Source: Bacteroidales bacterium UBA1217
Lineage (GTDB): Bacteria; Bacteroidota; Bacteroidia; Bacteroidales; P3
Reading direction: 5' to 3'
NCBI GenBank assembly: GCA_002309335.1
Contig: DBXH01000044.1
Span: 1 to 26,612 of the forward strand
DNA length: 26,612 nucleotides
Positions 9,401 through 15,951 of this stretch are shown one piece after another (position 1 is the first letter of the stretch; every line of letters starts with the position of its first letter). The notes beneath the pieces were generated by a model, which was not told the origin of the DNA, did not search any database, and saw nothing but the letters and a program-made list of their open reading frames with translations. The position numbers were made by a program, and so were the translations under genes.

Positions 9401-11224
9401 GAAGAGCACACAGCGCGCTACCTCTATTCTGAATGGGACGAATCATCCAACAGCCTACTGGTACGCAACGTATACCATCCAATATATAACGATAAAGTGG
9501 TAAGACTTACCGCCACAGAGCCCCTCACCGACATCTCGCTCGACTATCCCAACCGCAAACGCATTGGTCTGACAGTCAACATACCTGCCGGTGTCGACAA
9601 AGAGATTGCATTTATAATCAGCGTATCAGACAAATCGGACAAGCCAAGCACATCAAGTTTGCCGACAATAGAGGCAATCAACAAAGAATATCAAGATGTT
9701 GTAGCCTTCTGGGATGAAAAGCTCAGTCAAATTCAAGTCGAGACCCCCGACAGGAGTTTCAACTATATGCTCAACCGCTGGTACCTCTACCAGGTCTATT
9801 CGTCGCGCCTCTTTGCCCGCGCAGGTTTCTATCAGGTGGGCGGTGCCACCGGATTCCGCGACCAGCTGCAGGATGTGATGAGTGTGCTTTATAGCGACCC
9901 AGGCTATGCCCGTAGACAGATTATCGACCACGCCGCACATCAGTTTGCCGAAGGAGACGTACTCCACTGGTGGCACGCAAGTATGCATCTCGGAGCCCGA
10001 ACAACCTTCAGCGACGACTACCTCTGGCTCGTATTTGTCACCTATCAGTATGTTCACGTAACTGGCGACACATCCATCCTTTCCGAGATGATACCGTTCT
10101 GCCAAGCCGACCAGCTTGCACCGGGCGAAGCCGAACGCGGTATGAACTACGCCATACCTGAACGTGACAGCAATTCGCAATTCTCCGTCAATAACTCTCA
10201 GTTCGAATACGCCACCCTCTACGAGCACCTGCGCCGCGCCATCAACCGCTCAATGTCGCGTATCGGCGTTCACGGGCTTCCGCTCATGGGTTGCGGCGAC
10301 TGGAATGACGGTATGAGCCGCGTCGGTGTTGAAAATCACGGAGAAAGCGTATGGGTGGCATTCTTCCTTGCCGACCTCTTGCCAAAAATGGAACAGCTGA
10401 CTCAACTCCTACCCGATGCCGACCTCTCCTACTGCGAAGAGCTCTCCGCCTTCCGCACACGACTCGTCGACGCCATCCAGCACAACGCCTGGGACGGAGC
10501 GTGGTTCCTGCGCGCTTACTACGACAACGGCGACCCGATGGGCAGCCGCAACAACACCGAATGCCAGATCGACCTAATCAGCCAGGCGTGGAGCATCCTA
10601 ACCGATGTCGCCACACCAGCTCAGAAAGAGAGCGTTATGCGCGAGACAGACAACCGCCTTGTCAATCGCGAGCACGAAATCATACAGCTGCTTACGCCCG
10701 CGTTCAAAGACTCGCAGCCCTCGCCGGGTTACATTATGAACTACCCCGTCGGCGTTCGCGAAAACGGCGGACAATACACTCACGGCGCCATGTGGTACAT
10801 TATGGCTCAGTTGAAGGAAGGTCGCTACGATATGGCCTACTTCCTCTATTCCCTCATCAACCCCATCCATCGCACACAAACGCTCGCCGACGTGCTCAAA
10901 TACAAAGTCGAGCCTTATTGCATCGCTGCCGATATCTACAGCAACCCGCAACATCCGGGACGCGGCGGCTGGACGTGGTACACAGGTTCCGCTTCGTGGG
11001 CCTACAAGACTGGTATAGAAAACATTCTTGGTCTACGTAAAAACGGCGACCGACTGACATTAGACCCGCGCGTACCTACCGAATGGAACAACTTCACCAT
11101 CCGCTACCGCTACAGCAACTCGCTGTATGTCATCAAGTATCAACGCGGAAACAAGAATCTCGCTTCTCAACCTTCAACCTTCGATTTAGTCGACGACGGA
11201 CAGACGCACGAGATAATGATTTGA
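3443..11224 (+). CDS. Cyclic beta-1,2-glucan synthase homologue (GT84-glycoamylase-GH94, NdvB/Cgs-like)
   Basis: A 2593-residue membrane enzyme with the domain order of cyclic beta-1,2-glucan synthases. A cytoplasmic N-terminal region of about 290 residues is followed by membrane segments (about 298-345), a GT84 glycosyltransferase domain with DTD at 529-531 and the RWTRGDW motif at 677-683, more membrane segments (about 718-770 and 853-906), a glycoamylase-like domain (GYDSSNYTLLPYHYNNF from residue 1085), and a long GH94 phosphorylase part with the active-site CGDWNDGM at 2284-2291. In known enzymes GT84 elongates a UDP-glucose-derived beta-1,2 chain, the glycoamylase-like domain cyclises it and GH94 trims chain length. 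All key motifs persist, so it is probably functional, though the product is unproven. Low-complexity in-frame inserts lie at residues about 227-263, 1046-1057, 2244-2255 and 2575-2581. Three small genes follow, probably on the same transcript. Confidence 0.88.
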   Translation: MMKSIYKVFTQSVKDITRYYMLLVEETKSERLVGSTNEWVLDNYYMISEQEKVMKVELKGIEKGKMRVDHRRIALIEQLLTGYLRKCHHQVDKGLLFRYLCQLQVKQNDYMTYPEVCALLPLIKHILIKELADLCREMEAKKKYHYNVTSKSQADMEYLNEVAKENLMMMNIFNTLKKMTKLPMAELIDAVSFSERMLKNEKAGMYDQMQDKTKEDYRAKIVRMCHKRRTDSATHPALQAPLSEKEGLTQSRRAENGKRRSEYELVKELVARADERGEHVGWQLFPPKRWNARAHWYVWIVVLATLILAAGFAFLISGFEFRVASLIITILLLIPMSQIVIDLFNQVLYKIHKPMGTFKLKFKDGLIPKEYATMVIMPTILKNKAKTVELLEQLEIYYLSNINRASDGQRLESRPQNLYYTLIGDAASYKEADAPWDDEVVEAGLEKVKELNEKYGAPIFNFVYRRRAWSDGEQTYLGHERKRGAILHFNDLVLGQTSEEDKAKRFRCETISHWLEGAVPQIQFIITLDTDTELVLYSAQKLIGAMAHPLNRAKLSADERRVDRGYGIMQPRVNVDVEVTNKSRYAQLFAGLGGLDVYTTASFELYQDIFNEGSFCGKGIYDLRIFQKVLKGTFPENLILSHDLIEGCHIRCGLINDLELFDDNPSNYIDDAKRHHRWTRGDWQIIGWLKNKVRNERGEKVKNQVNTIGRWKIFDNLRRSMLSLSVMLMILAGYTANIATTTTISPAWFVLVALIVVASPIVFFILGQITTMPRFGKRYHYYAALMRGFRVIIYRSLVQFALLPKEAWMYTDAAIRACYRMWFSHRDLLAWITSDEAAKSTKGTLGDYIGKFWFNYVCAAALAVLTFEILDNRSLIGTADIMAAIAAGLTCIIWCAAPFLMFWLGKKFPQDKKNLNKKETEEVRQLAKDTWNFFDSLITEENNWLIPDNYQLNRENKTDYKTSPTNIGYSLTAIISAAELEFISKEDAVNHMMHIIDTICKLEKWNGHLYNWYDIATLNKLPNYFISTCDSGNFVACLYAAKGFLTENGERRAENGELLAKIERLIVNTDFSKLYNPDLDVFSIGYDSSNYTLLPYHYNNFASEARLTSFLTISQGDAPYKHWFCLDKTLVQYKGYKGVASWYGTLFEYFMPYIFLPTYKHTLMDETYSFAIRAQRAFIRNSKLEKNMPWGISETAYNELDDAQNYKYHAFGVPYLKFQNTTPDRIVISPYSSLMTIGIDDRAVYDNIKRFKALNMYDEGYGFFESYDEEDKVPVRAHYAHHQGMILASLTNYLADHCLQRYFMQEPTMKSMETLLKEKAQVKPYIDLKVTQYKRYQYSKVQTESDARDFDGIANVPEIGVISNGQYTVLLNDRGSGFSRYHTTMLNRYRKITSDHYGTYLYIRNLRNDKLWSATYSPLDVMPESYHVSFASDKISYLRVDEGIETKTEVTVLKDRSAEIRRYTFSNNSGVDVDLEITSYGEVVLASSAEDENHRVFNGMKIASEYDSEHESLIFSRPNNTGTRQYMIHKLWLDEPSIDDSKLKVQNINFVEYETSRIKFLGRGGSLKHSDNLENRRTLSGSVGTTLDPIMSMRRRIHIPSGKSAEAFIITGYAKSREQLLQITEQYQNSVDIDHAFATASVFTNMRTNMSLLKGSQMRLYNSISKYMAQTATLGDNRQAILAKNTLSQSGLWRFGISGDLAILLMEIDSVEKSGYAKEMLRAFEYFAIHGLRLDLVFINDAPESEREGLTHFIRNIANTEHLWTTHSDAGKVFVLNGNEISEAERILLQTVARLQFDTKSGVRIEQQLAELEAANQKYQDKVEYPILKPKKEFRVWSDLDYYNQYGGFDRNGCDYVVTNTNTPMPWVNVIANPKFGTVVSSTMAGFTFAYNAQQFKLTGWSNDIVRDNASEMLLLNKKQFVPATARHGQGYSAFDAEYEDLRVAVRVFVSKEKMEKYYQIRINNISETNQEVQLDMVYKLVLGLCEEHTARYLYSEWDESSNSLLVRNVYHPIYNDKVVRLTATEPLTDISLDYPNRKRIGLTVNIPAGVDKEIAFIISVSDKSDKPSTSSLPTIEAINKEYQDVVAFWDEKLSQIQVETPDRSFNYMLNRWYLYQVYSSRLFARAGFYQVGGATGFRDQLQDVMSVLYSDPGYARRQIIDHAAHQFAEGDVLHWWHASMHLGARTTFSDDYLWLVFVTYQYVHVTGDTSILSEMIPFCQADQLAPGEAERGMNYAIPERDSNSQFSVNNSQFEYATLYEHLRRAINRSMSRIGVHGLPLMGCGDWNDGMSRVGVENHGESVWVAFFLADLLPKMEQLTQLLPDADLSYCEELSAFRTRLVDAIQHNAWDGAWFLRAYYDNGDPMGSRNNTECQIDLISQAWSILTDVATPAQKESVMRETDNRLVNREHEIIQLLTPAFKDSQPSPGYIMNYPVGVRENGGQYTHGAMWYIMAQLKEGRYDMAYFLYSLINPIHRTQTLADVLKYKVEPYCIAADIYSNPQHPGRGGWTWYTGSASWAYKTGIENILGLRKNGDRLTLDPRVPTEWNNFTIRYRYSNSLYVIKYQRGNKNLASQPSTFDLVDDGQTHEIMI
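4121..4230 (+). repeat. In-frame insert: imperfect stem-loop plus degenerate CGGAGAA heptamers
   Basis: Inside the glucan synthase gene. It begins with a CGGAGAA unit (4124-4130), continues with a pyrimidine-rich hairpin whose ends are GCCCTTC (4151-4157) and GAAGGGC (4178-4184) with an inner CTCT-C-AGAG, and ends with heptamers AGGAGAG, CGGAGAA, CGGGAAA, CGGAGGT and CGGAGTA (4196-4230). The encoded stretch (residues about 227-263, including SRRAENGKRRSEY) is low in complexity and sits just before the first membrane segment. It looks like a small repeat element accommodated in frame. Confidence 0.6.
6579..6613 (+). repeat. Heptamer array (CGGAGAA-type, 5 units) inside the glucan synthase gene
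   Basis: Units are CAGAGAA, CGGAGAA, CGGAGAG, CGGAAAA and CGGAGAG. The array encodes TENGERRAENGEL, a surface-loop-like insert shortly before the glycoamylase-like core motif. Confidence 0.75.
10172..10206 (+). repeat. Degenerate heptamer tract (AATTCTC-type) inside the glucan synthase gene
   Basis: Units AATTCGC, AATTCTC, CGTCAAT, AACTCTC and AGTTCGA encode NSQFSVNNSQFE, just ahead of the GH94 catalytic motif segment. The encoded NSQF motif is repeated. The periodicity is weaker than in the CGGAGAA arrays. Confidence 0.45.
11165..11185 (+). repeat. Short heptamer tract (TCTCAAC/CTTCAAC) near the 3' end of the glucan synthase gene
   Basis: TCTCAAC, CTTCAAC and CTTCGAT are three consecutive 7-bp units encoding part of LASQPSTFD, just before the C-terminal strand of the GH94 domain. 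Three units equal 21 bp, so such a tract adds seven codons without shifting the frame. Short enough that chance is possible. Confidence 0.35.
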
Positions 11225-11266
11225 ATGAGGAAATGCGTTAGTGTGGGAATGTGTTAATCTATAAAT

Positions 11267-11749
11267 ATGAAAATATTGCGTGAAATATTTGGATATCTGC
11301 TGGGCGGAGTCGTTTTTGTAGGACTGCTACCCCTGCTGATGTGGATTGTTTCCTGCCGGCCGGCATTATGGCCGGTAGGGGCACTACAGTTAATCGCAAG
11401 CGCTGTCCTAATAATTGTCGGACTTGCAATGAGTGTGTGGGCGATAATTTATATGCGTCATATAGGCGACGGCAATCCGATGGACGCCTTCAACAACGAG
11501 ATAGCGCCCCGCACCAAGCATTTGATGACAGATGGCCCCTACCGCATCAGCCGCAACCCGATGCTGACAGGAATCTTCCTTTACCTTATCGGCTGCGGAA
11601 TATGGCTGCTGACTTGGCAAGCCTTGGTGTTCTTCGTCGTCTTTGTGCTGATAATGCTATTGCAGGTACGCAGCGAAGAGAAACGCCTACGCCGCGACTT
11701 CGGCGAGGAATATGAATCCTATTGCAAGAGGACTGGAAGGTTCTGGTAG
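11267..11749 (+). CDS. Isoprenylcysteine methyltransferase-like integral membrane protein
   Basis: A 160-residue protein with about four to five hydrophobic segments, belonging to the ICMT/PEMT-like membrane methyltransferase group. The diagnostic part is the C-terminal half: GPYRISRNPMLTGIFLYLIG (residues 90-109), then a long hydrophobic stretch, then EEKRLRRDFGEEYESYCKRTGRFW at the end, which in ICMT-like enzymes forms the S-adenosylmethionine pocket. Bacterial members usually have unknown substrates (lipids or small hydrophobic acceptors). It starts 42 nt after the glucan synthase stop and ends 10 nt before the next gene, so it is likely co-transcribed. Whether it modifies the glucan or its lipid environment is only a guess. 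Confidence 0.8.
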   Translation: MKILREIFGYLLGGVVFVGLLPLLMWIVSCRPALWPVGALQLIASAVLIIVGLAMSVWAIIYMRHIGDGNPMDAFNNEIAPRTKHLMTDGPYRISRNPMLTGIFLYLIGCGIWLLTWQALVFFVVFVLIMLLQVRSEEKRLRRDFGEEYESYCKRTGRFW

Positions 11750-11759
11750 ACTAAAAAAT

Positions 11760-12629
11760 ATGAGAAAAATGAAACACTTTGAAATTGTTTTCCTTATTGC
11801 CTGTCTTTTATTGGCCGGATGCAGGCAGCAGGGGACGGAGAATGACATAGACACAACAGAGGTTAACACCATAGCGCAATTCGTGACTTATCGCCTTGAA
11901 GGCGAGCAATGTCTGGTGTATATCAATCCTTATTTGGAGGATGACGACGAGCCGCTGCAGGTGAAAAACAGTTACTCTGTCGTGTGGCCGGCCGACGGAT
12001 TGATGACCGACAAGGCTATGACCGAACTTATGATCAGCTATTTCGGCGAGAGTAATGCCACCGACGCGGAATCAGCCTCGCAGCAATGGCTCAACAATTT
12101 ATGGATATTCGACAATCCTGACGCCAAAGGCAAGACCGTAAACGCCATTGACGAAACAAAGGATTACAGCTTCGCATCGGTTAAGAGCGAATGCCGTCAG
12201 GACAGCAACATCGCCACTTTTATCATATATGATGAAAGTTACGGCGCAGGTGCAGTGCACGGGCTATACGCAACGTCGTATCTTCAGGTGGACATCGAGA
12301 GCGGCGAGGTGATTCACCTTACCGACCTAATAGACACAACAGCGCTTGGGGAAGTAATTGTACGCGCCGTTGAGGATTTGGCCGTGAACAAAGAGGTGTT
12401 AGAAAACATCTATGGCGACTACAAAGAGACAGGAAAGCTGCCTGTGCCACCCGACTTCTACATCGACAGCACGAGATGCAATATAACTCTCGTCTACCAG
12501 ATTTACCACATCGCCCCGTTCGCCAGCGGAATACAAGAAGTTGTGTTGCCAATATTCTGGCTGTCGAAACATATTCCGCTAACACCATACGCTAAAAGGA
12601 TATTCGGACCTGGATGTTCAATTGATTAG
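11760..12629 (+). CDS. DUF3298/RsiV-like lipoprotein
   Basis: A predicted lipoprotein of 289 residues: charged MRKMK start, hydrophobic segment and lipobox LLAGC with the lipidated Cys at residue 21. The body resembles the DUF3298 family (as in the anti-sigma factor RsiV): the segment from about residue 150, with GAGAVHGLYATSYLQVDIES, then EVIHLTDLI, and near the end YQIYHIAPFASGIQEVVLPIF, follows the family's usual order. Unlike RsiV it has no transmembrane helix or cytoplasmic sigma-binding part, so it is an envelope protein of unknown role, not an anti-sigma factor. The frame opens at 11712 inside the preceding gene; the ATG at 11760 gives the proper signal peptide. Confidence 0.8.
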   Translation: MRKMKHFEIVFLIACLLLAGCRQQGTENDIDTTEVNTIAQFVTYRLEGEQCLVYINPYLEDDDEPLQVKNSYSVVWPADGLMTDKAMTELMISYFGESNATDAESASQQWLNNLWIFDNPDAKGKTVNAIDETKDYSFASVKSECRQDSNIATFIIYDESYGAGAVHGLYATSYLQVDIESGEVIHLTDLIDTTALGEVIVRAVEDLAVNKEVLENIYGDYKETGKLPVPPDFYIDSTRCNITLVYQIYHIAPFASGIQEVVLPIFWLSKHIPLTPYAKRIFGPGCSID

Positions 12630-12648
12630 ACTTACCTTAATTTGAATT

Positions 12649-13638
12649 ATGATGTTCTTCGGTGAAATATTGTCGCTCTTTGTCGCCCTTTCGTGGACGG
12701 CGACGGCATTGTTTGCCGAAGTGGCATCGAAACGCATCGGCTCGCTGCCGCTCAACATCGCACGTATGGTGATGTCGCTGGCTCTGCTCGGTGTAACCCT
12801 TTGGCTGACTATGGGTTCGCCGTGGCCGCGTTTTGCCGACGGTGAGACTTGGAGGTGGCTGCTGCTCTCGGGCGTTGTCGGCTACGTCATCGGCGATTTC
12901 TGCCTTATGCAAGGCTACATCCTCATCGGCTCGCGTTTCGGACAACTTTTCATGACCCTCTCCGCCCCTACTGCAGCAATATTTGGACGAATGCTTATCG
13001 GCGAGCAAATGCGGCCGCTGGCGATTGTTGGTATGGTGGTGACGCTGAGCGGAATAGCGATGTCAATACTTTCAAAAGGCAGCGACAATAAAAAAGAGGG
13101 TCCGAAAGTCAAACTCAACTTGCCGCTACGTGGCATTGCCTATGCAGTTATGGCTGGAATTTGTCAAGGTTGCGGATTGGTGCTGAGCAAAGTGGGGTTG
13201 ATGCATTATGAGACATCGCTCGTCGCTTGCGGTTTTTCAGCCTATAGTGTCCCTGACGGCGCTATTTTGCCGATACCACTGAGCATCAGCGTTCCATTTG
13301 CAGCCACAATGATAAGGGCATTAATGGGTTTGGCTGGTTTTATGCTGATGCAATTGATTCTGAGCAAGGAGAGCATTGGCGAACTACGCCGCGCGGCAAA
13401 AGACAAGAAAGCGATGCTTTGTGCTCTGGGTTCCACGCTATTCGGTCCGTTCATCGGTGTTAGTCTATCACTTATGGCCACACTCTATACAAGTGCCGGA
13501 ATAGCACAGACAATCTTTGCATTAACGCCGGTACTTATCATAGCTCCAGCCGCACTGCTGTTTCATCAGCGAGTAACAGTGAAAGAGATTATCGGTGCCA
13601 TAATCAGCGTCTGTGGCGTTTGTCTGTTCTTTATTTAA
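12649..13638 (+). CDS. EamA-family (DMT) transporter
   Basis: A 329-residue polytopic membrane protein with about ten hydrophobic helices in two halves of similar design, as expected for the drug/metabolite transporter superfamily. Each half ends with the family's typical pattern: FGRMLIGEQMRPLAIVGMVVTLSGIAM in the first and FHQRVTVKEIIGAIISVCGVCLF in the second. A longer hydrophilic linker (KGSDNKKEGPKVKLN) separates the halves. The substrate cannot be read from sequence. It begins 19 nt after the lipoprotein stop, so it may be the last gene of the glucan synthase transcript. Two ATG codons in tandem occur; the first is annotated. Confidence 0.88.
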   Translation: MMFFGEILSLFVALSWTATALFAEVASKRIGSLPLNIARMVMSLALLGVTLWLTMGSPWPRFADGETWRWLLLSGVVGYVIGDFCLMQGYILIGSRFGQLFMTLSAPTAAIFGRMLIGEQMRPLAIVGMVVTLSGIAMSILSKGSDNKKEGPKVKLNLPLRGIAYAVMAGICQGCGLVLSKVGLMHYETSLVACGFSAYSVPDGAILPIPLSISVPFAATMIRALMGLAGFMLMQLILSKESIGELRRAAKDKKAMLCALGSTLFGPFIGVSLSLMATLYTSAGIAQTIFALTPVLIIAPAALLFHQRVTVKEIIGAIISVCGVCLFFI

Positions 13639-13703
13639 TGTCAAAAAACTTATTTGTAAAAAACAACTCTGATTTGTTACAAATATAGTAGATAAGAAGA
13701 AAA

Positions 13704-15629
13704 ATGATGAAAATGCTCGATGAAATCGCCAATATATCCCTCGGAAAATGGATATTGAAAACATTATGCTTTGCAGTATTGGTTGTAGGATTGCAACTTT
13801 CTGCATCGGCGCAATTTTATGGCAGAAGTCGCAAAATTGTCACAGTTTACTCTTCAAACGAGTTGTTTTTTGCAACCACATACCCCGCAAGACAGCTGGA
13901 TATTAGCACATTAGGCAAAACAGAAATATTTAGCGCAAAAGACTCTATGCTGTTATACACCCTTCCCGAAAATCTATGCGAGGGAGAGACTTTCATCAGC
14001 AACGACGGACGAACAATCCTGCACCTGCTCAATAAGGACTATTCTCCGCAAGACGAACCTTCCCACACCCACTGCTTCTCTCTTTACGTCGACGGCGTTC
14101 CAAAACAGCAACATACACTAAAGGAACTGACAGGTTGTAATAACGACAGCGTTAACTGCAGATTGTATTTCACTCTTAAAAACTTTTTCATCCCCAACGC
14201 CACATCACGCGACACTCTAATTTCCGACAGGCCAGTCTTCGCCATCGGCGACACAGTATTTATTTATACAGCATCGCGGACATTGGTACGAGTTCACCTC
14301 TCAACAGGCAAAATCGAGACCTTGCCGTTCTCTTATCTCAGCGAGTCGCAACTACGTCAAACAGCACCGCAAAGGCGTACCGAGAAAAAAATCCATTGTC
14401 CGAGCGACTATGTTCGCAACGGAGAAGAATTGCTTGCCTCAAAGTTGCATATGGTGCCACAGGGTGATATGATTTACAGCGCCTACAAATACTATTATGT
14501 GAATATATTGCTGCGCATAGACCGAGACGGCAGCGCCACCATCATCAAGATGAACAATCGCGACAGTCTTCCTGAAAATAAAATCCGTAAGGCTATTGAG
14601 AGCACACGCTTCGATGTCAGCGATTTCCCCGAAGAAATTGATTTCTGGTACAAAGAGTTGTATGGAAAGATGCACAAGCGTAACAAACGGATTGCCAAAC
14701 GCGAAGGCAAAATAGCGCAGCAAAAGGAACACGCAGAATACGAGCGTCGACTTGTGGCCGACACTATCGATGGCGTATACATTCCCCGCAACATTGAAGA
14801 TTGCTTGACACAACTCGACTCAATACTGTCCCCCAAAAACCGCAATGTCATTAAATCCAGACCCAGTCGAAAAGATATGTCCGACTTTCATTTCGGGCTT
14901 GGTATGTGGCTGCGCAACAACTGGGGTTTGTGGGGCGGTTCGCGACTTGAGAGATACTTCTACGCTCGTGGTGTTTACCATCCAGACAATATGTCCGGAG
15001 TAATCCTCGAGTACTATTACGACTACCTTCACGGAGTGGACAGCACTTGGCGTGCATTCGACACCACCCTTGTCCCTCCTCCTCCACCCGACACGGCGAC
15101 CATCGCAATACCCGAATACAAAATCACAGACCGCCACCTGCGTCGCATATTGAAAAGAGTAGTAAAAGGCAAAACACTCGACCCCGACGACGAGGAGACT
15201 CCAATGGAGAGTAATTCATCTTGTTTCTTGACACTTTACACAGTAAATCCAGAGGATACTTCCGATGCCGAAAAAAAAGAGTTGATTGATTTTTTGGATG
15301 AATTTCACGATGACCTTATTGTTATGCCGTTCTACAGCAAAAAGAAAGAACATCTGGCATTTAATCTAAAAAGACCTTTCATCTTTTTAAGCACAGAACC
15401 AATTGATTATACCGACCAATACATAAAACATCCATTTTATGGATATATAAAATGTAAAAGACATTTTTTCTTGTTGACACAAAAAGAAATCGACAGTCAA
15501 TTCTTTAAAGCCACGGGAAAGAGCCATCGGTTTTGGAGACCAGCCAAATACAGAGATATTCCACCAGACAATATTGACCGAATATACTTTAATTCCAACG
15601 GATTATGGTATTATCTTTCTGAAGATTAA
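13704..15629 (+). CDS. Exported DUF6794-containing protein of unknown function
   Basis: A 641-residue secreted protein. After a longish N-terminal stretch comes a hydrophobic core (TLCFAVLVVGLQ) ending in SASAQ, a good signal peptidase I site near residue 36. Residues about 360-445, with IPRNIEDCLTQLDSIL, then FHFGLGMWLRNNWGLWGGSR and ending in HPDNMSGVILEYYYDYLHG, match my memory of the DUF6794 pattern. This is followed by a proline run (VPPPPPD) and a C-terminal region of no recognised family. Residues 310-345 are rich in Lys, Arg and Glu and may be helical. The last 400 bases are visibly more AT-rich than the middle of the gene. It probably heads a three-gene operon, with TIGR04076 10 nt downstream. 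Confidence 0.75.
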   Translation: MMKMLDEIANISLGKWILKTLCFAVLVVGLQLSASAQFYGRSRKIVTVYSSNELFFATTYPARQLDISTLGKTEIFSAKDSMLLYTLPENLCEGETFISNDGRTILHLLNKDYSPQDEPSHTHCFSLYVDGVPKQQHTLKELTGCNNDSVNCRLYFTLKNFFIPNATSRDTLISDRPVFAIGDTVFIYTASRTLVRVHLSTGKIETLPFSYLSESQLRQTAPQRRTEKKIHCPSDYVRNGEELLASKLHMVPQGDMIYSAYKYYYVNILLRIDRDGSATIIKMNNRDSLPENKIRKAIESTRFDVSDFPEEIDFWYKELYGKMHKRNKRIAKREGKIAQQKEHAEYERRLVADTIDGVYIPRNIEDCLTQLDSILSPKNRNVIKSRPSRKDMSDFHFGLGMWLRNNWGLWGGSRLERYFYARGVYHPDNMSGVILEYYYDYLHGVDSTWRAFDTTLVPPPPPDTATIAIPEYKITDRHLRRILKRVVKGKTLDPDDEETPMESNSSCFLTLYTVNPEDTSDAEKKELIDFLDEFHDDLIVMPFYSKKKEHLAFNLKRPFIFLSTEPIDYTDQYIKHPFYGYIKCKRHFFLLTQKEIDSQFFKATGKSHRFWRPAKYRDIPPDNIDRIYFNSNGLWYYLSED

Positions 15630-15639
15630 AAACAAAAAT

Positions 15640-15945
15640 ATGTACAACGTAAAGATAACAGCGATTCGCAAGGCCGATTACAAAGACCTGCAAGCGAAAT
15701 ACGAGAATCCGATAGAGCACGCCTGCACCATCAAAGAGGGTGACTGTTGGATAAGCATAGGCGGTGCAAAGCCAGAGACACTCTGCGACAGCGCGTGGGA
15801 GTCGATGCGCTGGTTTGTCGAAGAGCTCGCCGCTGGACGCGGCAACTTCTACGACGGCTGGATGAAGAACCCCAACAGCGCCTTCATCAGCTGCAACGAT
15901 GGCTTCCGTCCAGTAAGTTTCCTTTTAGAACGAACTAATAATTAA
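15640..15945 (+). CDS. TIGR04076 family protein
   Basis: A 101-residue cytoplasmic protein matching the TIGR04076 pattern from end to end: MYNVKITAI start, YENPIEHACTIKEGDCW, then CDSAWESMRWFV, and the strongly conserved NFYDGWMKNPNSAFISCNDGFRPVSF. Several Cys residues are conserved in the family, but its function is unknown. The frame is open back to 15574 inside the upstream gene; the ATG at 15640 gives the exact family length. It lies 10 nt after the DUF6794 gene and 6 nt before the TfoX-AlkD gene, implying co-transcription. Confidence 0.88.
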   Translation: MYNVKITAIRKADYKDLQAKYENPIEHACTIKEGDCWISIGGAKPETLCDSAWESMRWFVEELAAGRGNFYDGWMKNPNSAFISCNDGFRPVSFLLERTNN

Positions 15946-15951
15946 CAATAT

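Noticed and set aside
10351..11040. 229-residue open frame in another frame of the glucan synthase gene
   Set aside because: Arg/His/Pro-rich composition of a frame shadow; the GH94 catalytic domain is encoded in the overlapping frame.
13672..13684. ATTTGTTACAAAT palindrome before the DUF6794 gene as an operator, and nearby TTTG words as a promoter
   Set aside because: The palindrome is short and AT-rich, and no TAnnTTTG is correctly spaced, so chance is a sufficient explanation.
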